Below the pieces are notes generated by a model. The model was not told the origin of the DNA. It saw nothing but the letters and a program-made list of their open reading frames with translations, and did no database searches. DNA of 64,000 nt from an uncultured Granulosicoccaceae bacterium (GTDB lineage: Bacteria; Pseudomonadota; Gammaproteobacteria; Granulosicoccales; Granulosicoccaceae), in NCBI GenBank assembly GCA_937958675.1, contig CALGND010000106.1, forward strand, positions 59,254 through 123,253, in the 5' to 3' direction. The first letter of the stretch is position 1; the number at the start of each line of letters is the position of its first letter. A program made the position numbers and the translations under genes. This document shows positions 27,495 through 35,506 of this stretch, in pieces.

Positions 27495-29567
27495 ATGACT
27501 GAATCCCATCGATTGGGTATAGATACAGGCGGCACATACACCGACGCTGCTATTGTGGATGCAGCGGGGAATATACTCGCGGCCAATAAGCAGCTCACGA
27601 CACATGGCGATTTGGCCAAGGGTATTGGTGAGGCAGTAAATTGCCTGCCAAGCCAGATGCTTGCGCAAGTGCAGATGGTTGCCTTATCAACAACGTTGTC
27701 TACCAACTCCGTTGTAGAAGGGAGAGGTGGCTCTGTATGTGTATTGTTGCCTGGATATGACAAAACGCAAGTGCAAAAAAGTGGTTTGCTCGAGATCCTC
27801 GATAGCGATTGTATCAATGTGCTGAGTGGTGGTCACAGTGCGACTGGGGAGCAAACTGCTGAATTAGATATTGAAGAGGCTGCTCGGATTATTCTGAAGC
27901 ATGTGGATAAGGTTAGCGCTTATGCTGTGTCATCGATTTTTGCCACTCGCAATACGGCGCATGAATTTAAGCTAAGAGCATTGATTCAAGAACTCACTGG
28001 TAAGCCAGTGGCGTGTGGGCATCAGTTGGCACATGCCTTGGGTGCCCCACGACGTGCTCTAACAACGGCTTTAAATGCTCGAATGATTCAACCGATACAA
28101 GAGCTAATATTGGCCGTTGAATACACATTAAAGCAAGCAGGTATTAGCGCGCCAATGATGATAGTCAACGGTGATGGTTCGTTGGTAAATGTGCAGATGG
28201 CGCTAGCACACCCTATTGCAACTATTTTGTCTGGTCCTGCAGCGAGTGTGTCGGGTGCTTGTGCTTTAAGTGGTATTGATAATGCCGTGGTTGTAGATAT
28301 TGGCGGCACAACAACGGATATCGCTATTGCACGAAACGGCAAGGCACAACGTAGCCATGATGGCGCGCGAATTGGTGATTGGAAGCCGCTAGTCGATGCT
28401 ATTAGAGTGTGTGCTGTTGGCCTAGGCGGTGACAGCGAAATTCGCTTTAACGGCAAGCTAGCCATTGAGCAGCGTCGTGTTGTGCCGATGAGTTTGTTGG
28501 CTAAGCTTCATCCATCGATAATCTCAAAGCTTGAAAGCCAATGGCAGGGCTTATCCACCGCTCGACAAAATAAATTTGCGATAGCCTTGCGTCCCGATGC
28601 TGATACTAGCGGCTTAAAAAAGCAAGAACGTATTGTTTGGAAAGCCTTGTTAGATGGCCCACTTGAAATAGAAGCGTCGGCTGAATCCAATCCGACGTGG
28701 GGCCGGTCTATCGCAAAGCTAGAACGTAAAGGGTTGGCTATTTATAGCGGCTTTACACCATCGGATGCTGCGCATGTACTTGGCCTAAGTCAGCATTGGA
28801 ATAAGGAGGCTGCCGTGCTGGCTGCAAGGTTGTGGGCTAGGCAGATGAGGTTTTTGTATGGTTGTGGCACCTGGGAAATAGGCGACGAGGTCGCGCCAAG
28901 CCAACAAGTGTTCGATTTGGTGGTTAGTAAAATATGTGAGCAAATTATTGATGCCTGTTTGCATCAGCAGATGAATATCAATGATAGGCAAATGGCAGTT
29001 TTGCGTGATGTGTTAACCAAGATGATTTTTGCGGATAACGCTTCTGTAAGTGCGGTTAATAGTGATACGGCAACTACAGAAGCAGGCTCGCTAGCTGAGG
29101 TTGCATCCGTCTTACAACTGCGGTTTGATAAACAGGTATCGATAGTGGGTGTAGGCGGCTCTGCACCTGACTACCTACCCGAAGTCGCTAGGCGGCTTGG
29201 TATGTCATTACACATACCTGATCACGCCAGCACGGCTAATGCTATTGGATCGGTGTTTGGTGGTGTGATGCAATTGGTAAGAGTGGTTGTGATACAACCA
29301 ACCAATGGTGTTTTCATGGTGTTCCACCAAGATACACCGATGGTGTTCGATGCGCTCGAACCAGCCATGGATAAGGCGAACGAAATAGCTGTAGAGTCGG
29401 CATTACTAGCAGCAAAACTCGCTGGTGGTGTAGATATAAAGGTGTCAGCTGATGTCAGCTCTGATCATGTTAAGCATGATATAGATGGCGAGTTATTTGT
29501 TAATGCTACGGTTACGGCTAAAGCGGTGGGCACGCCTGCTTGTTTGAAAGCTGATGTTGCTGGTTGA
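27495..29567 (+). CDS. Hydantoinase/oxoprolinase family ATPase (HyuA-like)
   Basis: 690 residues. It begins with the ASKHA phosphate loop LGIDTGGTYTDAAIVD (8-22), then STTLSTNSVVEGRGG, the linker SGPAASVSGACALSG, and the second nucleotide loop VVDIGGTTTDIAI. It matches the alpha-type subunit of N-methylhydantoinase and 5-oxoprolinase, which hydrolyse cyclic amides with ATP. No hyuB-type subunit is adjacent, so it may act alone or with a remote partner. A stretch near the end (about 540-590, VGVGGSAPDYLPEVARRLGM) is the family's final nucleotide-binding segment. The substrate cannot be read. Confidence 0.87.
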   Translation: MTESHRLGIDTGGTYTDAAIVDAAGNILAANKQLTTHGDLAKGIGEAVNCLPSQMLAQVQMVALSTTLSTNSVVEGRGGSVCVLLPGYDKTQVQKSGLLEILDSDCINVLSGGHSATGEQTAELDIEEAARIILKHVDKVSAYAVSSIFATRNTAHEFKLRALIQELTGKPVACGHQLAHALGAPRRALTTALNARMIQPIQELILAVEYTLKQAGISAPMMIVNGDGSLVNVQMALAHPIATILSGPAASVSGACALSGIDNAVVVDIGGTTTDIAIARNGKAQRSHDGARIGDWKPLVDAIRVCAVGLGGDSEIRFNGKLAIEQRRVVPMSLLAKLHPSIISKLESQWQGLSTARQNKFAIALRPDADTSGLKKQERIVWKALLDGPLEIEASAESNPTWGRSIAKLERKGLAIYSGFTPSDAAHVLGLSQHWNKEAAVLAARLWARQMRFLYGCGTWEIGDEVAPSQQVFDLVVSKICEQIIDACLHQQMNINDRQMAVLRDVLTKMIFADNASVSAVNSDTATTEAGSLAEVASVLQLRFDKQVSIVGVGGSAPDYLPEVARRLGMSLHIPDHASTANAIGSVFGGVMQLVRVVVIQPTNGVFMVFHQDTPMVFDALEPAMDKANEIAVESALLAAKLAGGVDIKVSADVSSDHVKHDIDGELFVNATVTAKAVGTPACLKADVAG

Positions 29568-29664
29568 TAGTCATTTTTCTACAAGGCGTACTTGGATTCG
29601 GTGCATCAACAACGATGATTTTAAAACTGTAAAGCGATGCGCGGCGCCAGCGACGTCATCTTCC

Positions 29665-30030
29665 CTATTCCTGCGCACCCGTTCCAACGAAGCCCACCAT
29701 ACGAGAAATAAGATCGCCATCCATTTCTATAAAATACTGACCGAGCTGCACCATCTCTTTGCCATCGGGCCCTTTACCGCCAAAGGCGACGTTGGCGCGC
29801 GTTATTCCTGCCGTAGTACTGCTGTCGATAACCTTGGCTGACCAACCCGGTGCGTTGGCGCTGAACATGCCAACATACTCAGTTAATGCGTCGGTGCCTA
29901 TTAACGTCTGTGGCGTTCGTGGGTCGTCGTACTGGATATTTGCTGTTACCGCACTAGTTATTTTTGCTAGTCGTGCATCAGCAGATTCGAGTTGCCAGGC
30001 ATCAAAGAAAGTAGAAATTGGGTCAGACAT
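29665..30030 (-). CDS. NTF2-like (SnoaL-type) protein
   Basis: 121 residues forming one NTF2 cone. It shows an N-terminal helix DPISTFFDAWQLESADARLA, YDDPRTPQTLIGTDALTEYV, then the antiparallel strands FGGKGPDGKEMVQLGQYFIE and MVGFVG. Such proteins are small ligand-binding or isomerase-like folds, usually of unknown substrate. It lies 51 bases after the cyclic-nucleotide-binding gene in the same direction and could be the third gene of that operon, though the link is weak. Confidence 0.8.
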   Translation of the reverse strand: MSDPISTFFDAWQLESADARLAKITSAVTANIQYDDPRTPQTLIGTDALTEYVGMFSANAPGWSAKVIDSSTTAGITRANVAFGGKGPDGKEMVQLGQYFIEMDGDLISRMVGFVGTGAQE

Positions 30031-30081
30031 AGCGATTAACTCCAGTGTTGTTAGGAGAACGACTTGCAGCTCGAGACTAGA

Positions 30082-30540
30082 TTAATCGAGATGTCGAGCT
30101 CCGGATATTTGTGCCAGTTGATTGTTTTGAATTTCTAGTCGCTCAGTTAGTAGTTGCATCATTTTCAATGCCGTTGGTGGATCATTGATGACAGTGCTTA
30201 AAAATAAATCCTTTTCAAATCCAATTACCTCGCAATCAGTATCTGCTCGAATTGATGCGTTACGTGATTCGCCAGAAATGGCCGCCATCTCTCCCACTAG
30301 ATCACCGGGTTTTTGATGTGCTGCGATTATCTCTCCTTGGGCTGATTCTAGAATGACCGAGAATTCCCCTTTTACAATGCCAAATACACTGCCCATGGCA
30401 TCACCTTGTCGAAACAAGTACTCGCCGGCTTGTAACTGATAGCGCTGACTAACAAAGATCAATCGCTTCAGTTGAATTGGATCGAGATTCTCAAATAATT
30501 CGAGCTGACTAAGGAGTTCAAATTCATCTTCAATGGACAT
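30082..30540 (-). CDS. Stand-alone cyclic-nucleotide-binding domain protein
   Basis: 152 residues, one cNMP-binding beta-roll and nothing else. It starts EDEFELLSQLELFENLDPIQ, has YLFRQGDAMGSVFGIVKGEF, and a phosphate-binding cassette VGEMAAISGESRNASI with the arginine kept. There is no DNA-binding or enzymatic domain. It is 48 bases downstream of an ABC transporter that carries its own cNMP domain. The pair is likely co-transcribed, suggesting a soluble sensor working with, or competing with, the fused domain. The ligand cannot be known from sequence. Confidence 0.85.
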   Translation of the reverse strand: MSIEDEFELLSQLELFENLDPIQLKRLIFVSQRYQLQAGEYLFRQGDAMGSVFGIVKGEFSVILESAQGEIIAAHQKPGDLVGEMAAISGESRNASIRADTDCEVIGFEKDLFLSTVINDPPTALKMMQLLTERLEIQNNQLAQISGARHLD

Positions 30541-30588
30541 TTGTATACTCTGTGTTTATAACGACGCTGGTAATGAAAAATTTCAAAT

Positions 30589-33500
30589 CTAAGATTTAAT
30601 CAACTTTGCCAATTTTTGATTGGAGTCAACAAACCTATTAACGACCACCTGAAGTATTTGATAACCGATTTCTCCGTCTGTTCTTAGCATTTCAATAAAA
30701 ACATCACGTCTTAAATACAAAATAACTAAATCTGTGATGGCGTCTACTGAGGCCGACCTAGGTTGGTCTGATAGCAAAGCTAATTCACCTATGACTTCAT
30801 TGGCACCACATTCTTTAACTTTTTGCTCTGATTTTCCGTTTGAAATCATGATGCCTGCTGTTCCATCGACAATGATAAAAAGAGAATCGCCAGGGTCGCC
30901 CTGATGGAATAAACGTTCACCTTTAGGCACATTTACGGCTTCACAGTTATTTGCCAGTAAAATTAGCTGAGGTTTGTCCAGTAGTCGAAACATGGGAATG
31001 CTGTCTAGCAGAGTCAGTTTTTCGTTTTCATCAATCGTGTTTGCCAATCTAACCGGTGCTTCAGTGGAGTCGGAATCTGTTGTGGTGTTCGTTGTCGTGT
31101 TTTGGGCGCGATGCGATGACGACGCCTCCAGTTTGCTCAGTTTTCCGGCCTGCAAATAGGCGTAGCGATCAAACAAATTTGAAATTCTGGGTTGGCTGTC
31201 AACCCAAAGCAAGCTTAGTTGTGGGTAGTCGCGTTTTACATTTGACAGAATCTCTTCGGTCTCCGCGCTATCTAAGGCGCTAAGTCCTTCGTTGATAACG
31301 AGCACTTTCGGCTGTTTGATTAGTCCTCGAGCGAGTACAAGTTTCTGTTGTTGAGAAACGGGCAGTAGGCTTCCCGCTAATCCAACTGGAGCCGAGAGGC
31401 CTATCTCTAATATAGGTGACATTAAATCCAAGCGTTGCAAGACGTCGAGTATGACCTTGTAGACCTTGTCTTCAGCGCCTAGGCGTCCATAAACGATTCG
31501 GCCAAATATAATATTTTCGCCAACGGACATAAAAGCGTTGTAGCTATCAGGTGAAAAGAAATCGATTTGATCGCGAGATTCAGCATCTAGGTTTTTAGCA
31601 AACGATTTGCGTAGTTCTACGACTTTCTGCTTTTCATGCTCCTCTAGCGTACCTACACGATGGCGACCGCTAACTAAGCGGTAAGGGATAGAACGGATAA
31701 GCAGCCTGTCTGTCAGTTTTAGCTCATCGATTGCAGATGATTTTTGGAGCAGACCTAGTATTCGTTTAAGTTGAACTAAGTCATCAGCTCCCAAAAAACT
31801 GTATCGTTCGAAAAATTCATGGCCGGGTGGAAGATCGGAGAAAAGCTCAACCATTGTGGTCGCGGTGCTGATAGCGGTTGCATCTAAGGATTCAGCTAGA
31901 TTGTGTTCGTGCAGTAATGGCCGAAGTGTTGGATGCTCAGTTAAGCCATCGGCAGAAAATTCTTTTAGGGTTGAGGTACCAAAGAGTATGTTCTCGGCTA
32001 GAGAAGTATTTTCATTGTATTCAGAGGGGTCGAGGAATTCGACGATAGGCCCGAGTCCTTGAAGAGTGACCTCTTGTTTAAAAAGCTCTCGGGCTTTAAT
32101 AATTCGGTTCGTTAGGTCGGTAAAATCATCTGGTTTGATGGTACGTGCTAAAGCATAGTGAACCAGATCGTCCTCAGCACCAACTGTACGCAATATGGAG
32201 CCTATCTGCTCTGTTAATTCATCAGCATTAGCGGACCCAGCGCTTTGATTATCAACCCAATCTGCGTTCGGATCTACTTCGCTGTTGCCCGACAGTTGCG
32301 CCTCTCGTAACCAATTATCGAAGTAGATGGCTTCATCATTATTAGTATTGGTAGGGAGAATATTGTCTTGAGGTTTGTATTTCAGGCTTAGTAAAAGATT
32401 GTCACGTATTGATACTGCGAAAAGATAGGAGTCGTGTCCGACATAACTCATGGCACGTCCAATCGTACTCTTGGGTATTAAAGCGGCGTCGTGTTGAGCA
32501 ATGAGTACCTTGCCATTGGTGGGGCTAGCCAAGCCCGCAATTATTTGTGCTAATCCGCTTTTGCCGCTGTTGCCTGTTCCTACTAAACTGACCCAGTCGC
32601 CGCGATCGATTGATAGGGAGACATTGTCGACTTCAAGAATGCCATTAGCTCGCTTTAGGCTGATGTTTTCGGCTGCGATAGGTAGTTCTTGTTGTTCCGC
32701 AAGCCATTGAGTTGAGAGTGAATCTTCGGTTTGTAGAGCACTTTGATCGATCTGGAATTGTTCGGTCAGTATGGTGTATTTTAATCTGGCATCCGCTTGA
32801 GCTTGATACCAGCCAAGTAGCTCTTTCCATGGTGGCGAGAGATCCTTATACGCTGCTACGGCCGCCACCAAGGCACCGATTGTTAATTCTCCGCGAATAA
32901 CCAGAAGCCCACCTATTAGGAAAAAAAGAAATGGTGTTAGTTGCGCAAACGAATTGTTTAAAAATTTAATTAGGAATTTCTTATTATAAATTTTTACGCG
33001 AATGTTAAAGATAGCGCCAAGCAATTTCGAAAAATGATCTTTGAAATAGGCATTGTTGTTATTTATATGTACTTCATTAATTCCTGCTACAACCTCGCCA
33101 AGGTTTTCTGCCAGTTTGCGTATTCGAATGGTTCTCTGCCGATTAAGCTGATTTACCTGACGCTGAAGTTTGGGTATTAACCAAGCTTGAACTGGGTAAA
33201 GTGCGATGGCCGCTAGGCCAAGCTTCCAGTCTTGGACAAACATGAATACCAAAATGGTAATTAGTAGCCCGCCTTGATATAGAGGCAGTGAAAAAGCTGC
33301 TCCTATGAATCCGCCCAATGGCTCTGTTTCTTGATTGACCATGGACACTAATTCGCCTTGGCTGGTATTTCTAAACCTTGTTAGTGGGAACTTCATGATT
33401 CGATCAATGAGTTGTAATCGCATGCGCCTTAGCATGCGTTCACCGAGTACGCCGCGATAGATATTGATGAATAATTTAAATCCACCATTGATAAGCACCA

Positions 33501-33753
33501 GTAGTAGAAAGGCAAGGCAGAGGAGAATCAGGTAGGGAATTTGTTCGAAGGTGCCGATGCTAAGATTAAAGCCTGCGATATTGATGGAGGCGTTAGTAGG
33601 GAAATTAGTGCCACTGATGGCGTCGTTGATAATGGTTTTGGGTAAATCCAAGCTGAGGTAGTAAAACGGAAACGATAGGACCGTCATGAGAGTCAGCACT
33701 ATCTGCTGACGCTTGCTGTACTTCAGAATGTAGGCAAATAAGCCGTTTACCAT
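30589..33753 (-). CDS. ABC exporter with expanded ATPase domain fused to a cNMP-binding domain
   Basis: 1054 residues. Residues 15-320 are a type I exporter membrane domain with about six helices (LTLMTVLSFPFYYLSL, LILLCLAFLLLVLIN, others). The nucleotide-binding domain opens normally, with Walker A GTGNSGKS (392-399), but the signature appears only at about 797-804 (LPVSQQQK in place of LSGGQ). Walker B is VLVINEGLSALD (817-828). The switch histidine is replaced (LLWVDSQ, 848-854). About 300 extra residues separate Walker A from the signature and contain two additional copies of the S-x-x-EN-I-FG element (584-592 and 743-751) besides SIRDNLLLS. Residues 915-1040 form a cNMP domain with GELALLSDQPRSASV. 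Substrate unknown. Confidence 0.85.
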   Translation of the reverse strand: MVNGLFAYILKYSKRQQIVLTLMTVLSFPFYYLSLDLPKTIINDAISGTNFPTNASINIAGFNLSIGTFEQIPYLILLCLAFLLLVLINGGFKLFINIYRGVLGERMLRRMRLQLIDRIMKFPLTRFRNTSQGELVSMVNQETEPLGGFIGAAFSLPLYQGGLLITILVFMFVQDWKLGLAAIALYPVQAWLIPKLQRQVNQLNRQRTIRIRKLAENLGEVVAGINEVHINNNNAYFKDHFSKLLGAIFNIRVKIYNKKFLIKFLNNSFAQLTPFLFFLIGGLLVIRGELTIGALVAAVAAYKDLSPPWKELLGWYQAQADARLKYTILTEQFQIDQSALQTEDSLSTQWLAEQQELPIAAENISLKRANGILEVDNVSLSIDRGDWVSLVGTGNSGKSGLAQIIAGLASPTNGKVLIAQHDAALIPKSTIGRAMSYVGHDSYLFAVSIRDNLLLSLKYKPQDNILPTNTNNDEAIYFDNWLREAQLSGNSEVDPNADWVDNQSAGSANADELTEQIGSILRTVGAEDDLVHYALARTIKPDDFTDLTNRIIKARELFKQEVTLQGLGPIVEFLDPSEYNENTSLAENILFGTSTLKEFSADGLTEHPTLRPLLHEHNLAESLDATAISTATTMVELFSDLPPGHEFFERYSFLGADDLVQLKRILGLLQKSSAIDELKLTDRLLIRSIPYRLVSGRHRVGTLEEHEKQKVVELRKSFAKNLDAESRDQIDFFSPDSYNAFMSVGENIIFGRIVYGRLGAEDKVYKVILDVLQRLDLMSPILEIGLSAPVGLAGSLLPVSQQQKLVLARGLIKQPKVLVINEGLSALDSAETEEILSNVKRDYPQLSLLWVDSQPRISNLFDRYAYLQAGKLSKLEASSSHRAQNTTTNTTTDSDSTEAPVRLANTIDENEKLTLLDSIPMFRLLDKPQLILLANNCEAVNVPKGERLFHQGDPGDSLFIIVDGTAGIMISNGKSEQKVKECGANEVIGELALLSDQPRSASVDAITDLVILYLRRDVFIEMLRTDGEIGYQILQVVVNRFVDSNQKLAKLIKS

Positions 33754-33873
33754 CTGGATTGACCTTGTCCAGTAAAAACGATCACCTCTCAGGTACTAGA
33801 CAGGCTGCTGAGGCAGTGGGTAGCAAAAGGGCGTATGTATTTGCACACGTCCAATTATTATCAATGAGCGTTA

Positions 33874-33903
33874 AGTATCGCACGGAGTAAGGAAACTGGT
33901 CAA
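33874..33903 (-). promoter_or_regulatory. Candidate promoter of the ABC-cNMP operon
   Basis: On the minus strand TTGACC (33898-33903) and GATACT (33874-33879) are 18 bases apart, about 120 bases before the ABC start codon. Match to the sigma-70 pattern is good for the -35, fair for the -10. Confidence 0.45.
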
Positions 33904-33962
33904 AATTATCAGTACACAGTGTCAGTGAGCGTGCACTGGCAATCACGATTGCCTAACCAGGC

Positions 33963-35024
33963 TTACGCTGTTTTCAGGGGTTGAGTTACAACGTTATCGC
34001 TGCTTTGTGCTGACTCTACGTAGGCTTGCATGGCATTAATATCGCTGTGACCGAGTTGCTTTTGTAAAGTGTGAATGTCTACTCCACGTTGAAGTGAGTG
34101 AGTAGCAAATGAATGCCGAAATGTGTGACAGCTGGCGTGTTTGCCGATATTGATATGGCAGTTATAGATATGGCCATTATTGATAGGGTGCTTGCTGATT
34201 GTTTCACTCATTTTATCGCAACTTATATTGGTATTTGCCTCTGCGATGGCTGATCGCACAGCTTGTTGTACTGCTTGCTCTGGTAGATGATAGCGACCAA
34301 TGACTCCGGAGCGTGGCCCCAGGCTGCGATTGCCGTTAGGAAACACCAACTGCCATACAAAATCACTGCTTGCTAGGCCGTATTTACGCGCTAGTGTATG
34401 CGGTAATATTGTACGACCGAACCCGTCTGTCAGATCTTCGTCGTGTATGCAACGTGCTAAACCGATCTGTTTTTTTAAAGGTAGAAGCGTCTCATTTGGA
34501 AGATCGAGTATTCGATCTTTGCCGCCCCTGCCATTTCTGATTGTCATGATGCCGTTGTGAAAGTCGATATCTTTTACACGCAACCTTAGGGTTTCGGTTA
34601 ATCGTAAGCCGCAGCCATACATTAATGTTGCTATTAACCAGTGCGGGTTTTTAAGTTGAGATAAAACTGCCTTGGCTTCGTTTTTTGTGAAGCTTGTTGG
34701 CTTACGTTGTTTGTTTTTAGTTACCGAAGTTGCCTTTGTAAGCTGATCTAAGTTGCCTATTGGTGGTAGCTGCACATAGGTGTAGAGAAACACGATTGCA
34801 CTGAGCGCTTGATTTTGTGCGCTGGGCGCTACGTTGCGATCTAATGCTAGATGGCTCAAAAATGCCTCGACATCTAGCGGCCCTAGATCTTGTGGGTGCG
34901 TGCAATTATGGAAGTGAATAAATTGCTGAACCCACATGACATAGGCTTGTTCTGAGCGATAGCTTAGGCGATGCTCGCGAGTAGCACTCCTGACTTGATC
35001 AAACAAAAGAGGATAGTGTCCCAT
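33963..35024 (-). CDS. intI: Integron integrase (IntI-type tyrosine recombinase)
   Basis: 353 residues from ATG 35024, chosen because its N-terminus (GHYPLLFDQVRSATREHRLS) matches integron integrases, GGGTGA precedes it, and a promoter plus LexA box lie inside the longer frame. SAM-like domain: YRSEQAYVMWVQQFIHFH, VEAFLSHLALDRNVAPSAQN. Catalytic residues: R in GCGLRLTETLRLRVKDIDF, K in GGKDRI, HTFRHSFATH, LGHSD, and Y in MQAYVES. The IntI-specific region DLTDGFGRTILPHTLARKYG is present, which separates it from XerC/D. About 30 extra residues (NTNISCDKMSETISKH... IGKHAS) sit before HTFRH. It would recombine attI and attC sites, yet no cassette array is visible. Confidence 0.9.
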   Translation of the reverse strand: MGHYPLLFDQVRSATREHRLSYRSEQAYVMWVQQFIHFHNCTHPQDLGPLDVEAFLSHLALDRNVAPSAQNQALSAIVFLYTYVQLPPIGNLDQLTKATSVTKNKQRKPTSFTKNEAKAVLSQLKNPHWLIATLMYGCGLRLTETLRLRVKDIDFHNGIMTIRNGRGGKDRILDLPNETLLPLKKQIGLARCIHDEDLTDGFGRTILPHTLARKYGLASSDFVWQLVFPNGNRSLGPRSGVIGRYHLPEQAVQQAVRSAIAEANTNISCDKMSETISKHPINNGHIYNCHINIGKHASCHTFRHSFATHSLQRGVDIHTLQKQLGHSDINAMQAYVESAQSSDNVVTQPLKTA

Positions 35025-35056
35025 TCTCATCACCCATTGAGTTAATGAGTTTAGAG

Positions 35057-35076
35057 TACTGTATATAATTACAGTT
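35057..35076 (-). promoter_or_regulatory. LexA (SOS) box in the integrase promoter
   Basis: CTGT-ATATAATT-ACAG with TA before and TT after closely matches the gammaproteobacterial LexA consensus TACTGTATATATATACAGTA. It covers the predicted -10 element of intI, the ideal position for repression. SOS control of integron integrases is established in other bacteria. Confidence 0.8.
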
Positions 35077-35090
35077 TGCAAGTCGATCAA
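35062..35090 (-). promoter_or_regulatory. intI promoter
   Basis: On the minus strand, TTGATC (35085-35090) and TATATA (35062-35067) are 17 bases apart, placing transcription start near 35055, about 30 bases before the chosen ATG. The -10 lies within the LexA box. Confidence 0.6.
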
Positions 35091-35506
35091 CGTGAAATGT
35101 TGATCATCAGGGATGAGAGCCAGTATCGTGATTGGTGGGTGTAGCTGGTCAACAAAGTATAGAGGTAAAAAACGACTAGTCGAGAAACTCTGGCCTTTTT
35201 ATCAAGCAAATTGACATAAGGAAATTGCTCGCGAAAGATGAAAATCCCCTTTATGTCGTGCAGATTGGAGTGCTAATAGCAAATTAGCCCTATAAATTAT
35301 TATTGGCGCTTTATTTCGTGGGAGGCCGTCAAAGGTGGGCTAAGTGATTGATTGTTGGAACCCATTCTGATTATTTTGTGCACTGGTCCACTAACTGTGT
35401 TTTTATTAGCTACCAGCGGTTCTGCGGCGAGCGAATGCCTCGCAATTTTCAGAGTAAACTGGGCATCACAGAACAAAAAAAGATTCAATTTTTACAGTGA
35501 AACAAA
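35091..35506. other. Gene-free region upstream of intI, where attI would be expected
   Basis: About 415 bases, AT-rich. I searched by eye for GTTRRRY / RYYYAAC core sites on both strands and found none with a believable context, so no attI or cassette site can be called. CGACTAGTCG (35172-35181) is a perfect 10-bp palindrome. The right end must hold the promoter of the next gene. Confidence 0.5.

Noticed and set aside
33951..33957. GTTAGGC on the minus strand just after the intI stop, matching the attC R' core (GTTRRRY)
   Set aside because: The nearest opposite core (near 33978) is only about 30 bases away, too close for an attC, and there is no L-box symmetry. A degenerate 7-mer occurs often by chance. 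The adjacent GGCAATC/GATTGCC palindrome has no T-tract.
35025..35090. N-terminal 22 residues of the longest intI frame
   Set aside because: They cover the promoter and LexA box and do not resemble integrase N-termini.
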